Shown: positions 18,656-27,731 of the stretch, piece by piece
Layout: every line of letters starts with the position of its first letter
How positions within the stretch are numbered: the first letter of the stretch is position 1
NCBI RefSeq assembly: GCF_006542765.1
Contig: NZ_SKCD01000009.1
Span: 76,911 to 140,910 of the forward strand
Length of the DNA: 64,000 nucleotides
Direction: 5' to 3'
Source: Paenibacillus luteus
GTDB lineage: Bacteria > Bacillota > Bacilli > Paenibacillales > Paenibacillaceae
The notes under the pieces: generated by a model
What the model was told of the DNA's origin: nothing
Database searches by the model: none
What the model saw: the letters and a program-made list of their open reading frames with translations, nothing else
Translations under genes and position numbers: made by a program

Positions 18656-19693
18656 TTAAAGTCCCTCCATAAAATGTTGCAATACGGTTACATTCTTCTT
18701 AAGGTCTTTACTTAAACGGAACTCATAAACGGGTAAATCCTTCAGTCTGTCCATCATTCTCTTAACCATTTCTGTATCTCTTCGTCCGCCAATCTGACTT
18801 ACACTGGAATGTACCAATTTTACCAATACTGAACCTCGGTCCGTCGGCACAATCATTGGCTCGCTTCCCTCTGTAACAGTGGGACACAATATAGCTTTAA
18901 TCGGCAATTCTTCTTGAAAAGGATAGGCGGATGCATCAAAGAACTTCTTCCCGTTTCGCTTTTCCTCTGTCTTGATAACAGGCATGTTCGGTTTTAAAAT
19001 CTGATACATATCCGAATTCAATCCAACCATTGTATATAGTGGCAGTGCTTTTCGTTCTCCGACTTCACGCATCATAACATAATCATCTGCCACAAAATCT
19101 AACCCCTCCAGCAAGCAACTCACTGATAAAGTTGACTTCCCAGCACCGCCTCGCGCACTTATCAATACTCCCTTATGATTAAATCCTACTGCAGCGGAAT
19201 GCAGAATTAATAGGCTCTCCTGCTCTGCCCAAAAATAAAAACATCTTATAAGTGGATGTCCCAACATGCAATCATCATAATCAGTGCCTGCTTGTCTGCA
19301 GAAATAATAGGTCTTTCTGATGTAGTCGGCACCCTCCATCTCCGTACTTCTAGTAACCTTGATGCATCCCGTTGTATCCTTTCCCTGATATACATCGGTT
19401 ATTGCTCCTTCTAGCAGCGGTTTATCGCGAAATGTATCGGGAATATAGATATTAATATCATCCGTATAGCACCAGATCACTGCATCTGGTACTACGTGCT
19501 GCTCTTTTGAGAGGACTCTTCCCAAAAGAGAAGATCGTATTAATGAAACCTCTATGTCATCCCAATATCGAATTTCAAGAACCTTACCAGCTAATCCTAT
19601 TTGCATATTCTTATAGAGAATCCCGTTTTTCTTCAAAATTCGTTTGTTAACATTTTCAAAGAAAGAGGAAATTGTAGCTTTTTCATTATCCAT
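18656..19693 (-). CDS. HPr-kinase-like P-loop protein, 345 aa
   Basis: A single P-loop, ISARGGAGKSTLSVSCLLEG, lies near residue 180 and is followed by LDFVADDYVMM, the same order (Walker A then a short acidic motif) as in the HPr kinase/phosphorylase C-terminal domain. The N-terminal 160 residues are unrelated to HPr kinase. Proteins of this type in Paenibacillus and Bacillus lasso clusters (PadK, ThcoK) phosphorylate the C-terminal Ser of the precursor, which is the basis of the call. It is gene two of the operon, 39 bp after the nucleotidyltransferase. Substrate here is unknown. Confidence 0.75.
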   Translation of the reverse strand: MDNEKATISSFFENVNKRILKKNGILYKNMQIGLAGKVLEIRYWDDIEVSLIRSSLLGRVLSKEQHVVPDAVIWCYTDDINIYIPDTFRDKPLLEGAITDVYQGKDTTGCIKVTRSTEMEGADYIRKTYYFCRQAGTDYDDCMLGHPLIRCFYFWAEQESLLILHSAAVGFNHKGVLISARGGAGKSTLSVSCLLEGLDFVADDYVMMREVGERKALPLYTMVGLNSDMYQILKPNMPVIKTEEKRNGKKFFDASAYPFQEELPIKAILCPTVTEGSEPMIVPTDRGSVLVKLVHSSVSQIGGRRDTEMVKRMMDRLKDLPVYEFRLSKDLKKNVTVLQHFMEGL

Positions 19694-19732
19694 CCATTAT
19701 TCTCTCTTTTCTCGCATAGGATTTGTTCCAAG

Positions 19733-20905
19733 TTAACGAAGTCTTAGCCGTGAGAGAAATCTCTGATACAATTTCACGGGTCTATTAAAATGGTAAAGTT
19801 CCGCAACATATCTTGCATAACACATACCAGATTCTAATTCCTTTAATTCATGAGAATAATACCTGTACTCCTTTCTGATAGGTTTGTATTTGATTCTTAA
19901 TTGTATGACCCGCAGCGTAATTGAACCATTTTCACCCGCACGGCGTTCTTTCATATAGGGCACAATCGTCTCATAGAAATCCATTGCGTCTTTTAGCCAT
20001 TTGGCATATCCATTATCCACTGCAAATAAAGTTGCTACATCCTCTAACGAAATGTCCTCTGGAAAACAGGTTGCAAATAATTTCATCATCAAGTGAACCC
20101 GATAACTACAATGCAGTTCATTCGCGCGCTTTGCTATTGCTGTCCAATCCGTGTCAGGCATCATTTTCAACACCATTTTTGCATCAAATAACCATTTCAT
20201 CCGACGTTCTGGCATTTCATCAACAAATATGCATCTGGATTGCGAATCTAATATATGTACGAACATGTCTATAGGTGACAATACTCTGAATTGACAGCCA
20301 TTAACCTCAATCTGTTCAACTCTCTCCCAAATATCACTGCCCTTTTCAAGATTGTTCTTAAATATAACATGATGAATATCAAACTCCGTCTTTCCCAACT
20401 TATATGTAATGGAATGCTTAGCTTCTACTATATACTCCGCACCCATATCTTGAAAAATCGACACCACTTTTTCATATTGCTCGCCCTCAAGCGCAAAGTC
20501 TAAATCAGCCATCATTCTAGATACTCCCGAGGCAAAATGCAGACGCATCGCGGCTCCCTTTAAAAGCAACGGGTATATATTCTTTTCATTCAACCTTTGT
20601 GTACTCATAAAAAGTTTCTGCAGCATCAGTGCATTCTCCACCTGATAATAACGATAGATGCCTTTTAATTGCGGGATGACATGCTCCGGAAATCCCATCC
20701 AATCGATATTATACCCAAAATGAGCTAGCATCAGCAGATAATTATGATTACCCGCATCCATATTCAGATCTTGAAGCTGATCCTCTATTTCTTCTATATT
20801 CACGTGTTCCTTAAACAGGAGTGACAGTAATCTTTGCTCGGACGGAACAAGTAGCCGTTTCTGCAACTCTTTTTCTATCTCCATATTCATATCTATTCTT
20901 TTCAT
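19733..20905 (-). CDS. Nucleotidyltransferase family protein, 390 aa
   Basis: The frame is open further upstream to 21070, but the promoter -10 at 20966-20971 and an AGAGGAATGG ribosome site place the start at MKRIDMNMEIEKEL. A central segment LLLKGAAMRLHFASGVSRMM then ADLDFAL is the NTP_transf_5 pattern (Lys-Gly, then Arg with D-x-D catalytic acids at about residues 180-200). Related proteins occur in lasso-type clusters (PadN, PsmN) where they add a nucleotide or sugar-linked group. It is the first gene of the operon and carries the shared CTTTCAT-repeat promoter. Confidence 0.75.
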   Translation of the reverse strand: MKRIDMNMEIEKELQKRLLVPSEQRLLSLLFKEHVNIEEIEDQLQDLNMDAGNHNYLLMLAHFGYNIDWMGFPEHVIPQLKGIYRYYQVENALMLQKLFMSTQRLNEKNIYPLLLKGAAMRLHFASGVSRMMADLDFALEGEQYEKVVSIFQDMGAEYIVEAKHSITYKLGKTEFDIHHVIFKNNLEKGSDIWERVEQIEVNGCQFRVLSPIDMFVHILDSQSRCIFVDEMPERRMKWLFDAKMVLKMMPDTDWTAIAKRANELHCSYRVHLMMKLFATCFPEDISLEDVATLFAVDNGYAKWLKDAMDFYETIVPYMKERRAGENGSITLRVIQLRIKYKPIRKEYRYYSHELKELESGMCYARYVAELYHFNRPVKLYQRFLSRLRLR

Positions 20906-20965
20906 CCATTCCTCTTTTGTGGCTTTAATGTACCTCTGATTTATACCATTTTTATTACTTTTGGA

Positions 20966-21002
20966 ATTATAACAGAGTGTTATGAAAGAATAATGAAAGA
21001 AA
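20966..21002 (-). promoter_or_regulatory. Promoter with CTTTCAT direct-repeat operator (copy 2)
   Basis: On the minus strand CTTTCAT-TATT-CTTTCAT is followed after 10 bases by a perfect TATAAT at 20966-20971. Transcription would start near 20959, 54 bases before the nucleotidyltransferase ATG. The repeat and its distance to the -10 are identical to those at 11795-11831, so one OmpR/PhoB-family activator probably drives both the tailoring operon and the 976-aa SLH gene. Confidence 0.7.
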
Positions 21003-21045
21003 TGAACTTGTGGTTTTGTTTTGTCCAGCTGTTCCAAAATGTAGT

Positions 21046-21082
21046 AAAAAGACACTGAGATTCCACTCACCAGTGTCTTTTT
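21046..21082 (-). terminator. Terminator of the ABC-F gene
   Basis: A 12-bp stem AAAAAGACACTG / CAGTGTCTTTTT with A and T tails on both sides lies 39 bases past the ABC-F stop codon. It also insulates the tailoring-operon promoter. Confidence 0.85.
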
Positions 21083-21123
21083 TATGGATACTTTTTCACC
21101 ATCGTCATGTTCATCGTTGTAAT

Positions 21124-22863
21124 CTAAAGCAGCTTAATCAGCTCTTCCAGCTCTTCAACCCATACTTTTGCAAGTTCAAAATTAGTATCTTTTAAAGCCA
21201 ATTCTATTTTCATTTCAAGTGACTTTTTCTTTTGTTCCGTTTCTAAATAATCCTTATTAAAATGACTCTCATAAATCATCTGTCTAAATTTGCGCATACT
21301 CATTTTTCTGATTGTCTTATCGTCAATGATTAACACATAATCCATTCCATTTACAACTGAATAGAAATCATGAGAAATCATAAGAATCGCGCCTTTATAG
21401 TCTTCAATGGCTTTGTCCAGTGCGATCTGCGTATAGATGTCTAAATGGCTTGTGGGTTCATCAAGAAGCAGTAGGTTGGCTTGACCGGCAGAAACTTTAG
21501 CCAATTGAAGCATGTTTTTTTCTCCGCCAGATAAAGATTCGATCTTTTGATTCAGCATTTCTCCTTCAAACCCATAGTTTGAAAGATACGATCTAATCCC
21601 ATCATAAGTTTTAAATCCGGCATCGATGAATTCATTTAGTATGGTATTGGAATCCTTTAGCGTTTCGCCTTGAAGCTGAGATAAATAAGACATTTTAACA
21701 TCAGCATTTATTTCAATTGAATCATGATTGTTTTGGAAGATTTCTCGGAGTAAGGTCGTTTTCCCGGTACCGTTTGCACCGATAATGGCTACTTTATCCG
21801 TAGATTTGATCTCAAAGTTCACATTTTCCAAAAGCAGCTCATCAAAGGAAACACTATAATCATGGACATTGACCACAATGGTGTCTTCCATTTCATAATC
21901 CATACCAAAACGAATATCCGGCTGCTTAATATCGACAAACGGCGCTTTGATTTTACGCGCTTCCAATCTTTCTTGAAACTTGACTCTGGCTTTTAACGCT
22001 CTGCCTCTGGATGCTCCTGAATTATAGGTGGCGATCGCTCGAAGATTATCGATGATGTGCTCGTTTCTCTCGATTTCTTCCTCTTCGGCAATGGTGAATT
22101 CTTGCAGCTCGATTTTGGTCTGAAGCAACGAGAAGTTATAATCGATATATCGCCCATCAAACTCTTGGATCTCCGTATTTTCGAGATGTATGATTTTGTT
22201 GAAGCAATGATTCAACAAATATCGGTTGTGCGTAACCACCAGCAGCATGCCTTTATGGGAATTGATCAATTTTTTAAGCGCATTTAGGTTTTCAAAGTCC
22301 AAAAATGCATCGGGTTCGTCCATAATTAGCAAGTCCGGACGGCTAAGCATTTCCTTCATTACTTGAATGAGTTTGAATTCCCCGCCGCTCAGGTTGGATA
22401 CGTTAAGATCTTTCAGCTTCATGAGGTTTGCCAGGTTCAGCTGCTTATTAATGGTGTTTTCAAAATTATCCCCGTCCATCGACTCGAAGGCGTCCAAAGC
22501 CGATTGATACTTTTCCAGCAGCGAATCCATATCCGACGTGGTTGCCATTTCAGCATAAATCGATGTGATTTCATCTTGTATCTTGATAAATTCTTCTCCG
22601 ATATAGTCAAAAACGGTCATTTCTTTGGTGTTGTCCACTTGCGAGAACTGACTCACATGCCCGATTTTGCAGTCCGGGTCGATCTCTAACTTGCCATCAA
22701 ACAAATATCTTTCCGGATCCGTCAGGATATCGATCAGCGTACTTTTCCCACTGCCGCTTGTTCCGATAAAAGCGCAATGTTGACCCTCTTCAAGCATGAA
22801 CGAAATGTTGGTATAGAGTTCTTTTTGCGGAAACGAGAAGGATAAGTTATCAACTTTTATCAT
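21124..22863 (-). CDS. ABC-F family ATPase, 579 aa
   Basis: Two ATPase cassettes and no membrane helices. First cassette: Walker A GTSGSGKSTL near residue 35, signature LSGGE, Walker B LLIMDEPDAFLD. The linker (about 230-310) carries the basic coiled-coil P-site tRNA interaction motif region ending in GRALKARVKFQERL. Second cassette: GANGTGKTTLL, LSGGE, LLLDEPTSHLD. Such proteins enter the ribosomal E site and either adjust translation or displace antibiotics. The short C-terminal coiled coil (about 530-579) is like that of Vga/Lsa-type or YfmR-like members; antibiotic resistance is possible but not shown by sequence. See the upstream leader and hairpin. Confidence 0.88.
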   Translation of the reverse strand: MIKVDNLSFSFPQKELYTNISFMLEEGQHCAFIGTSGSGKSTLIDILTDPERYLFDGKLEIDPDCKIGHVSQFSQVDNTKEMTVFDYIGEEFIKIQDEITSIYAEMATTSDMDSLLEKYQSALDAFESMDGDNFENTINKQLNLANLMKLKDLNVSNLSGGEFKLIQVMKEMLSRPDLLIMDEPDAFLDFENLNALKKLINSHKGMLLVVTHNRYLLNHCFNKIIHLENTEIQEFDGRYIDYNFSLLQTKIELQEFTIAEEEEIERNEHIIDNLRAIATYNSGASRGRALKARVKFQERLEARKIKAPFVDIKQPDIRFGMDYEMEDTIVVNVHDYSVSFDELLLENVNFEIKSTDKVAIIGANGTGKTTLLREIFQNNHDSIEINADVKMSYLSQLQGETLKDSNTILNEFIDAGFKTYDGIRSYLSNYGFEGEMLNQKIESLSGGEKNMLQLAKVSAGQANLLLLDEPTSHLDIYTQIALDKAIEDYKGAILMISHDFYSVVNGMDYVLIIDDKTIRKMSMRKFRQMIYESHFNKDYLETEQKKKSLEMKIELALKDTNFELAKVWVEELEELIKLL

Positions 22864-22916
22864 AGTGTTACCTTTCTTGACAGCTAAAATGGTGACTATT
22901 GTTAGATATTTTCTGT

Positions 22917-22963
22917 GGAGTGGTGGCTTGTTTCTACTTTACCACTCCGTTTTTCAACTGCAT
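22917..22963 (-). promoter_or_regulatory. Candidate attenuator: leader peptide and hairpin before ABC-F
   Basis: On the minus strand a nine-codon frame MQLKNGVVK (22934-22963) runs into an eight-bp GGAGTGGT / ACCACTCC hairpin (22917-22948), 54 bases before the ABC-F start. Resistance ABC-F genes are often controlled by such leader peptides. The ribosome site of the leader is weak and no T run follows the hairpin, so this is tentative. Confidence 0.3.
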
Positions 22964-23010
22964 AGGCTTCACTTAGTTGGACAGAAAAAATAAGGGCTTG
23001 CAGTCAGTAA

Positions 23011-23046
23011 AAAAGGTTCATCGCAGCAGTCAGCCACGATGAATCC
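23011..23046 (-). terminator. Terminator orphaned by the ISL3 insertion
   Basis: Read on the minus strand, GGATTCATCG pairs with CGATGAACC and is followed by TTTTTT. It would have ended transcription of the surface-protein gene that now lies beyond the insertion element at 24.5-26.1 kb. Confidence 0.7.
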
Positions 23047-23068
23047 TTTCATAAAAAGCAACTAAATT

Positions 23069-24453
23069 GGGTCAATCTCAAAATCAGTGCTTGACTATCA
23101 GCGCAACATCCGATGGCGGTTACATTCAATGAGAGTGCCTGCTTTATATCGGCTACGATTTCGCGTAAAGTAATGGCGACGCTGGAAGGCTTTAATGCGA
23201 TTGTGACGACCTTCCACCGTTGTGTTTGTCCATCGGCATTGATGGTAGTTTACGATTTCTATGTTCCAATTGCGCATCGTCTTTAAGGTGCTACGAACGG
23301 CAGGATGGTCCATCTTCTCGCCTTGCTTACACCTACGCTCAAAGCCCAGTTTGGCAGCACTAAAGCTCGGCGAACAGTCATACCAGGTGGAGAATGCTTC
23401 CTTCCATTCCCAGACGCTACGAAGTAGCGGGGAGAAGGATAGCAGCATCTCCAGTCTGGTCCGGCTCTCCACTTCTAGCGATTCCGCAGGCGGATTAAGC
23501 AAGCGATGATGGGCTTTCAGGTAAGCCCTTGCTCGTGGCGATAGCGTAGGCTGAACGATTTTTCAAACCTCCTGTACACTGTCGATCACATAACCGTGAA
23601 CATGAAACCGATCCGCAATGCGAATCGCTTGCGGAAAGCACTCACTGATCCAGGTATGATACGCCTGTGCTAAATCCATGACGACCGCTTTAGGGTTCAG
23701 CAGAAGGAAGTCTGGATGAGTGTTGGCATACGCCCGCAAGTCGTTTAGCTTTTGACCCGGAAGGAGATCCAGCATGGTCTCACCTTTGAGATTATGGATA
23801 CCGGTATTGTAGGTATGACCTTTTTGGATGGCAAAATCATCGACACCTAAAACCAGATTGGACATTTCTTTCGCTTCGGTCCACACGTGCTTCTCGATGC
23901 GTTCACACTCCACCAGAAGAGCCTCGTTATGCATGCGCTGTACGGTACTGGCAGGTAGTTGCTGCATACGAGCGCTATGTGCAGCCGTTGATCCAAGCGC
24001 TTGTTCGACAGTATTGAAACAAAAAAACCAACTGTAGCGCTGCTTGGGTCCGACAAATTCATAGAACCATCCAAATCCGGCTTCGCAAGTGGTGCAGGAC
24101 AATCGGATGGAAGGTACATGCAGAAAGGTTTTTTTCGCAAACACTAGCAAATGCCTTACCATCCGCATGCCATTACTTCCCTTACGAATGACGTTTTGGT
24201 CGGACTTGCACAGGGGACAGCATTGTTTATAGCTGCGTGGAATGGCTTCGATATGAAGTTCGTCGGCCACCATAGACCGAATTTGACGAACTTGTAGCTC
24301 TGGTATGTCGAGCATTTCATTGATATACTGGATCTGCATCTGTTTATTCCTTTTTTGTTGTTTGGTGAGACTTACAACAATACAGGAGTATCAAATGTTT
24401 TTCCATTTTCATCCTTCGGTCACTTCGTCAAGCACTGATTTTGAGATTGAGCC
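23069..24453 (-). mobile_element. ISL3-family insertion sequence, 1385 bp
   Basis: Terminal inverted repeats of 27 bp (23069-23095 and 24427-24453) differ at one position and begin GGGTCAATCTC / GGCTCAATCTC. They are flanked by perfect 8-bp direct repeats ACTAAATT at 23061-23068 and 24454-24461, the duplication size of the ISL3 family. The transposase frame fills the interior but has one internal stop. Clean ends and duplication mean a recent insertion. Confidence 0.93.
23098..24339 (-). pseudogene. ISL3 transposase with an in-frame TGA
   Basis: The frame reads MQIQYINEMLDIPELQV with an N-terminal zinc-ribbon (CPLCKSD, then CTTCEAGFGW), the DDE core beginning LGVDDFAIQKGHTYNTG, the second Asp in VVMDLAQAY and RIADRFHVHGYV. 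At 23563-23565 a TGA interrupts it after SVQEV; the same frame continues KIVQPTLSPRARAYLKAHHR through the final Glu-containing TTVEGRHNRIKAFQRRHY to a stop at 23098. One CGA to TGA change (Arg to stop) would explain the break, because ISL3 members usually have Arg after this Val. The element is therefore probably inactive unless readthrough occurs or a relative acts in trans. Confidence 0.85.
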
Positions 24454-24473
24454 ACTAAATTATAATAATTACA

Positions 24474-26100
24474 TTAAAACTTTCTAAAACCCGAAAGGCC
24501 AGGGAATTGACTTACCAGAACTCCTGGGAATCCCGGAAATCCTGGATTTCCACCTTCCCCGCCTTCTTCATCAGCCAAAACAAGCTCATAAGTCACATTT
24601 TGTGCAGGTACTAAGTTCAAATCAAATTCCTTAATTTCCGGTGCTCCATCTAATGCCTTCCATCCAATTCCAGTCAATCCTAATTCCCAGACAAATTTAC
24701 TTGGAATTATAAATTTTACGCCAAAACGGTAAGTTTCCTCATTGATTTTCTTTTCTTCTTGTGTAAACGGATCAATGACTATAAATTTCACTTTATACAC
24801 ATTTCTATCATAATACAGCTTCAACGTCGTACTACCATCTGCATTAACAACTCCACTGCTTATGGTTTCGTAATCAGTACCCACTCCTTGTAGAGCATAG
24901 AATCCGGAGTAGGTTTTATGGGTTGCAGTTTTTTCCCAGAAACACCATCAGCAAAAGCTCCTCCATTCAAATCAAACGTTAGCTCATACTTACGCTGTAG
25001 GTATTGTTTCACTACAAGATTTTTAGGATTATCCGGATCTACTACAATTTTATAATCTGTTGGAAGACCCCAATCATCTGCTAACTCGTACTCATTAGGA
25101 CTGTTATAATAGCCTGTCGCTTGGGAACGAGCATTGAACTCTTTGAATGCAGTTGCCAAATAAATTTCACTACCGACTTTCGAAAATTCTCCGTCGTAGC
25201 TATCTCTTGAATAATATTCTACGAGTACCCTCATGTCCTTCTTCAAATCGAAATATGCCGTGTAGGTTTTCGATGTAGCTGGAACAACCTCATCCATTGA
25301 TTCCCAACCAAGGAAGGCAAGACCTTCAACATTCGTCACATAGCTCAGAACATTCAATCTGTCCCCATACTTCATATATTCAATAATGCCAATATAGCAT
25401 CCTTTGCCCAGCTTGAAACATTACCAATATCGCTTGGCTCTGTAATAACGGTATTTCCTGTTTTATAGTTGATATTAAATTCCTCAAAATATCTAACCAT
25501 AATTGTAGCCATTTGCTCTCTTGTCACCGTATTGCTCGGTGCAAACTTACGATTACCTACCCCTGTTACAATACCGTTTTTATTCGCCCATTCTACGAAC
25601 GGTGCATAATAAGAACCCGAGGACACATCCGTGAATGAAGATGCTGAAGTGTATTTTGAAGAATCAACTCCTGCTACACGTCCAAGAACGGTAACGAACA
25701 TTGCACGTGTCATCGTGCCTTGTGGTGAAAAGGTGTGCTCACCTGTACCTTGGAATAGGCCATTTTGATACACATAATTTGCTGCATCGAAAAACCAATA
25801 GCCTGGCTTCACATCAATGAAAGAACTTGTTGTATTCCCATTCGTCAAATTCGTTGCGTCGACAACTGGATTAATATTTTGCACTATACCATTCCAGCCA
25901 CTAGATAACTCATTGGATAGAGGTAACTCCATCGATTTTGTTCTAGATTCACTAGGATTGCTAGAATCACTAAAACTACTTGACCCGCTGAAACCACTCA
26001 GATCACTAAAACTGCTCGTTTGCGCCGATGTCAAACCTGGCGCTACTAGGGACACCGATAATAACACGGAAAGCATTAAACCTATAATCCGTTTGTACAA
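24474..26100 (-). pseudogene. Broken SLH/InlB-repeat surface protein gene
   Basis: Three consecutive fragments in different frames. The first (from 26100, TTG start with GGGGGAG site) has a signal peptide, a Ser-rich linker, two complete SLH motifs (AANYVYQNGLFQGTGEHTF and WANKNGIVTGVGNRKFAPSN) and a third cut off at WAKDAILALLNI. The second (from 25375) holds InlB-like repeats (GLAFLGWESM, YELTFDLNGGAF) and breaks near 24890 where one missing base shifts SMLYK into VGTDYETI. The third has another repeat and a Gly/Pro-rich tail (GFPGFPG), ending 13 bases from the ISL3 target duplication. The gene is related to the intact SLH genes at 6-15 kb. It has at least two frame disruptions plus an apparent internal deletion. 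Confidence 0.8.
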
Positions 26101-26474
26101 AGACTATCACTCCCCCAAAAATAAATTACGTGAAATAGCATTTTAAAATCTACATCCGTTTTAAGTTACAAGAAAAAACGACTGACACCATATATAGTGT
26201 CAAGCCTCTTGTACATCCAATTGTTTTCTTCAACCATGTTAGCATAGCAACTTAACCCTTATCTGAAACCTAAAGAAAACTTTAACTTCGACTTAAAAAT
26301 GGGAAGTAGAAATGGATCCAAATGATCAATTCTACAGAATCTCTCTGTATTCAAGAATGAAATACGAGTCGATTGTCACATCATGTGACGAGGATGGAAA
26401 AGCGCAGACTTGAGGAATTTAACTTACATAATTACAGGAGATAACGTATTAGTGAAATGATGTTCATCTAAAAA

Positions 26475-26514
26475 AATAGCGGCGGAAGAGAGTTTATCTC
26501 TTCGCCGCTATTTA
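26475..26514. terminator. Strong bidirectional hairpin
   Basis: A 17-bp stem (AATAGCGGCGGAAGAGA against TCTCTTCGCCGCTATT, one mismatch) is preceded by an A run and followed by T's. Confidence 0.8.
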
Positions 26515-26640
26515 TTAAAGAACTTTGCCTAGGAATTGCACATGGCGCGAATTTCGCTCTACTTGTGATACGGTTCTCCGTAATGTATTTAAGCACAAAG
26601 TAAAGTTTGACCATAAAATTTACATTTTCAAATAGAAAAT

Positions 26641-26672
26641 AAGCCACTCTTCTTAACCAAATTGAGTGGCTT
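26641..26672 (-). terminator. Terminator of the 267-aa orphan gene
   Basis: AAGCCACTC / GAGTGGCTT hairpin with A/T tails, about 40 bases past the stop codon at 26714. Confidence 0.75.
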
Positions 26673-26713
26673 AAAATATTTATTTTAAAAAATATATAAG
26701 TTATTGGAATATT

Positions 26714-27517
26714 CTAATTATATTTCGATATTAGTGAAGAAAGAGCTTTAGAGCCAAATGCAATTTTCTTTTGCCTTTCCAATTCCTCAAGTTTCTCATC
26801 AAGTATAAGTTCAATACCAAGTCGAACTGCAGGAAACATTTCAAGACACTCTTCCTCACTTAGTTCGTGAATGCCCTTACTGAGAATCGAGTACATACCT
26901 CTATGTTCTACTAAAAAGGAAGGCAGATAGCTTTTAAGTACTCCGATGCGTTCAGCAGTTCTCATCCTCTCATATGCAGACTCATCCCAATTAACATCAG
27001 TTGTAGCCTGCTGATGGGCATCCTCAATTAGATTTTCAAATATACGCCTTAAATAAACGAATGAACCTATCCCAACACCATGCGAAACCAACCCAATCGC
27101 TTTACTAAGCTCTCTATATCTTTCCTTACCCAGAAGTTTTTGATACTTTTTTATTTCTATATTTGAGAAATCGGCGATAGAAGGGAATTGTCCTATTTTC
27201 ATTATAAAAAAATCTCGAATAATAAACTGAAACCAGATAATATGTTCAGAATGACGAGAACATATAAATTTAACTACCAGTACACCTTCATCCTGAAGAG
27301 TCTTTAAATCGGATTCCCAGCTACTCGACTCTTTTACTCCAGACTCTGTAGACATAAAAATACTATCTCTGCCACATTCATTGCAGTAACAATCGAGCTT
27401 TTTAGGCTTGTTAATTGCTCTATATAGCTCAGGAAAAATCTTCATACTAAAACTATATTGATCATATAACTGTAATTCTGTAAATAATGAATCAATATCT
27501 TCAGGAAGTTCCTTCAT
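26714..27517 (-). CDS. Orphan protein with zinc-ribbon-like cysteines, 267 aa
   Basis: No family is firmly recognised. A CYCNECG motif near residue 45 and FICSRHSEHIIW near residue 85 could bind zinc. The C-terminal half is helical, with AERIGVLKSYLPSFLVEHRG and SILSKGIHELSEEECLEMFP then AVRLGIELILDEK, a pattern I associate with DUF4145-like accessory proteins found near restriction and defence genes. That association is from memory and weak. A GGGGG site precedes the ATG. It stands alone between terminators in the decayed zone, next to the IS1182 element. Confidence 0.65.
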   Translation of the reverse strand: MKELPEDIDSLFTELQLYDQYSFSMKIFPELYRAINKPKKLDCYCNECGRDSIFMSTESGVKESSSWESDLKTLQDEGVLVVKFICSRHSEHIIWFQFIIRDFFIMKIGQFPSIADFSNIEIKKYQKLLGKERYRELSKAIGLVSHGVGIGSFVYLRRIFENLIEDAHQQATTDVNWDESAYERMRTAERIGVLKSYLPSFLVEHRGMYSILSKGIHELSEEECLEMFPAVRLGIELILDEKLEELERQKKIAFGSKALSSLISKYN

Positions 27518-27731
27518 ATAAATCCCCCATAATTTTCTTATTTTCTGAAATAAAGTATACTAAACTAATTTTGCTTAGACTAGTATAATATTTATCTTCA
27601 TCGTATCGTTCAGATTTTTACTCTTAGTCGCTGGCTGGAAGTGCTATGCCCCTTTCAACAAATCAAAATCGTGGTTTTGATGTAAACCATGCCCCCAGTA
27701 TGTACCCAAACAAAAGCCACTCATTATGGGG

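Larger units (their letters stand above)
26101..26713. other. Gap with two terminators and one doubtful small frame
   Basis: It contains the hairpins listed separately, a TGACAC-ATATATA-GTGTCA palindrome near 26186-26206, and a 33-codon plus-strand frame (26312-26413, MDPNDQFYRISLYSRMKYES) with only a weak ribosome site. The small frame may be a gene relic; I would not call it a gene. Confidence 0.3.

Noticed and set aside
14960..20905. Calling the operon a lasso-peptide cluster.
   Set aside because: The defining cyclase, the B2 protease and a precursor are not visible, so only a resemblance of the accessory genes is claimed.
20906..21070. A longer nucleotidyltransferase starting at 21070.
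   Set aside because: The promoter -10 and operator lie inside that extension, and the ATG at 20905 has a good ribosome site.
26312..26413. A 33-codon gene on the plus strand.
   Set aside because: The ribosome site is weak and there is no context or conservation to support it; it is kept only as a remark in the gap entry.
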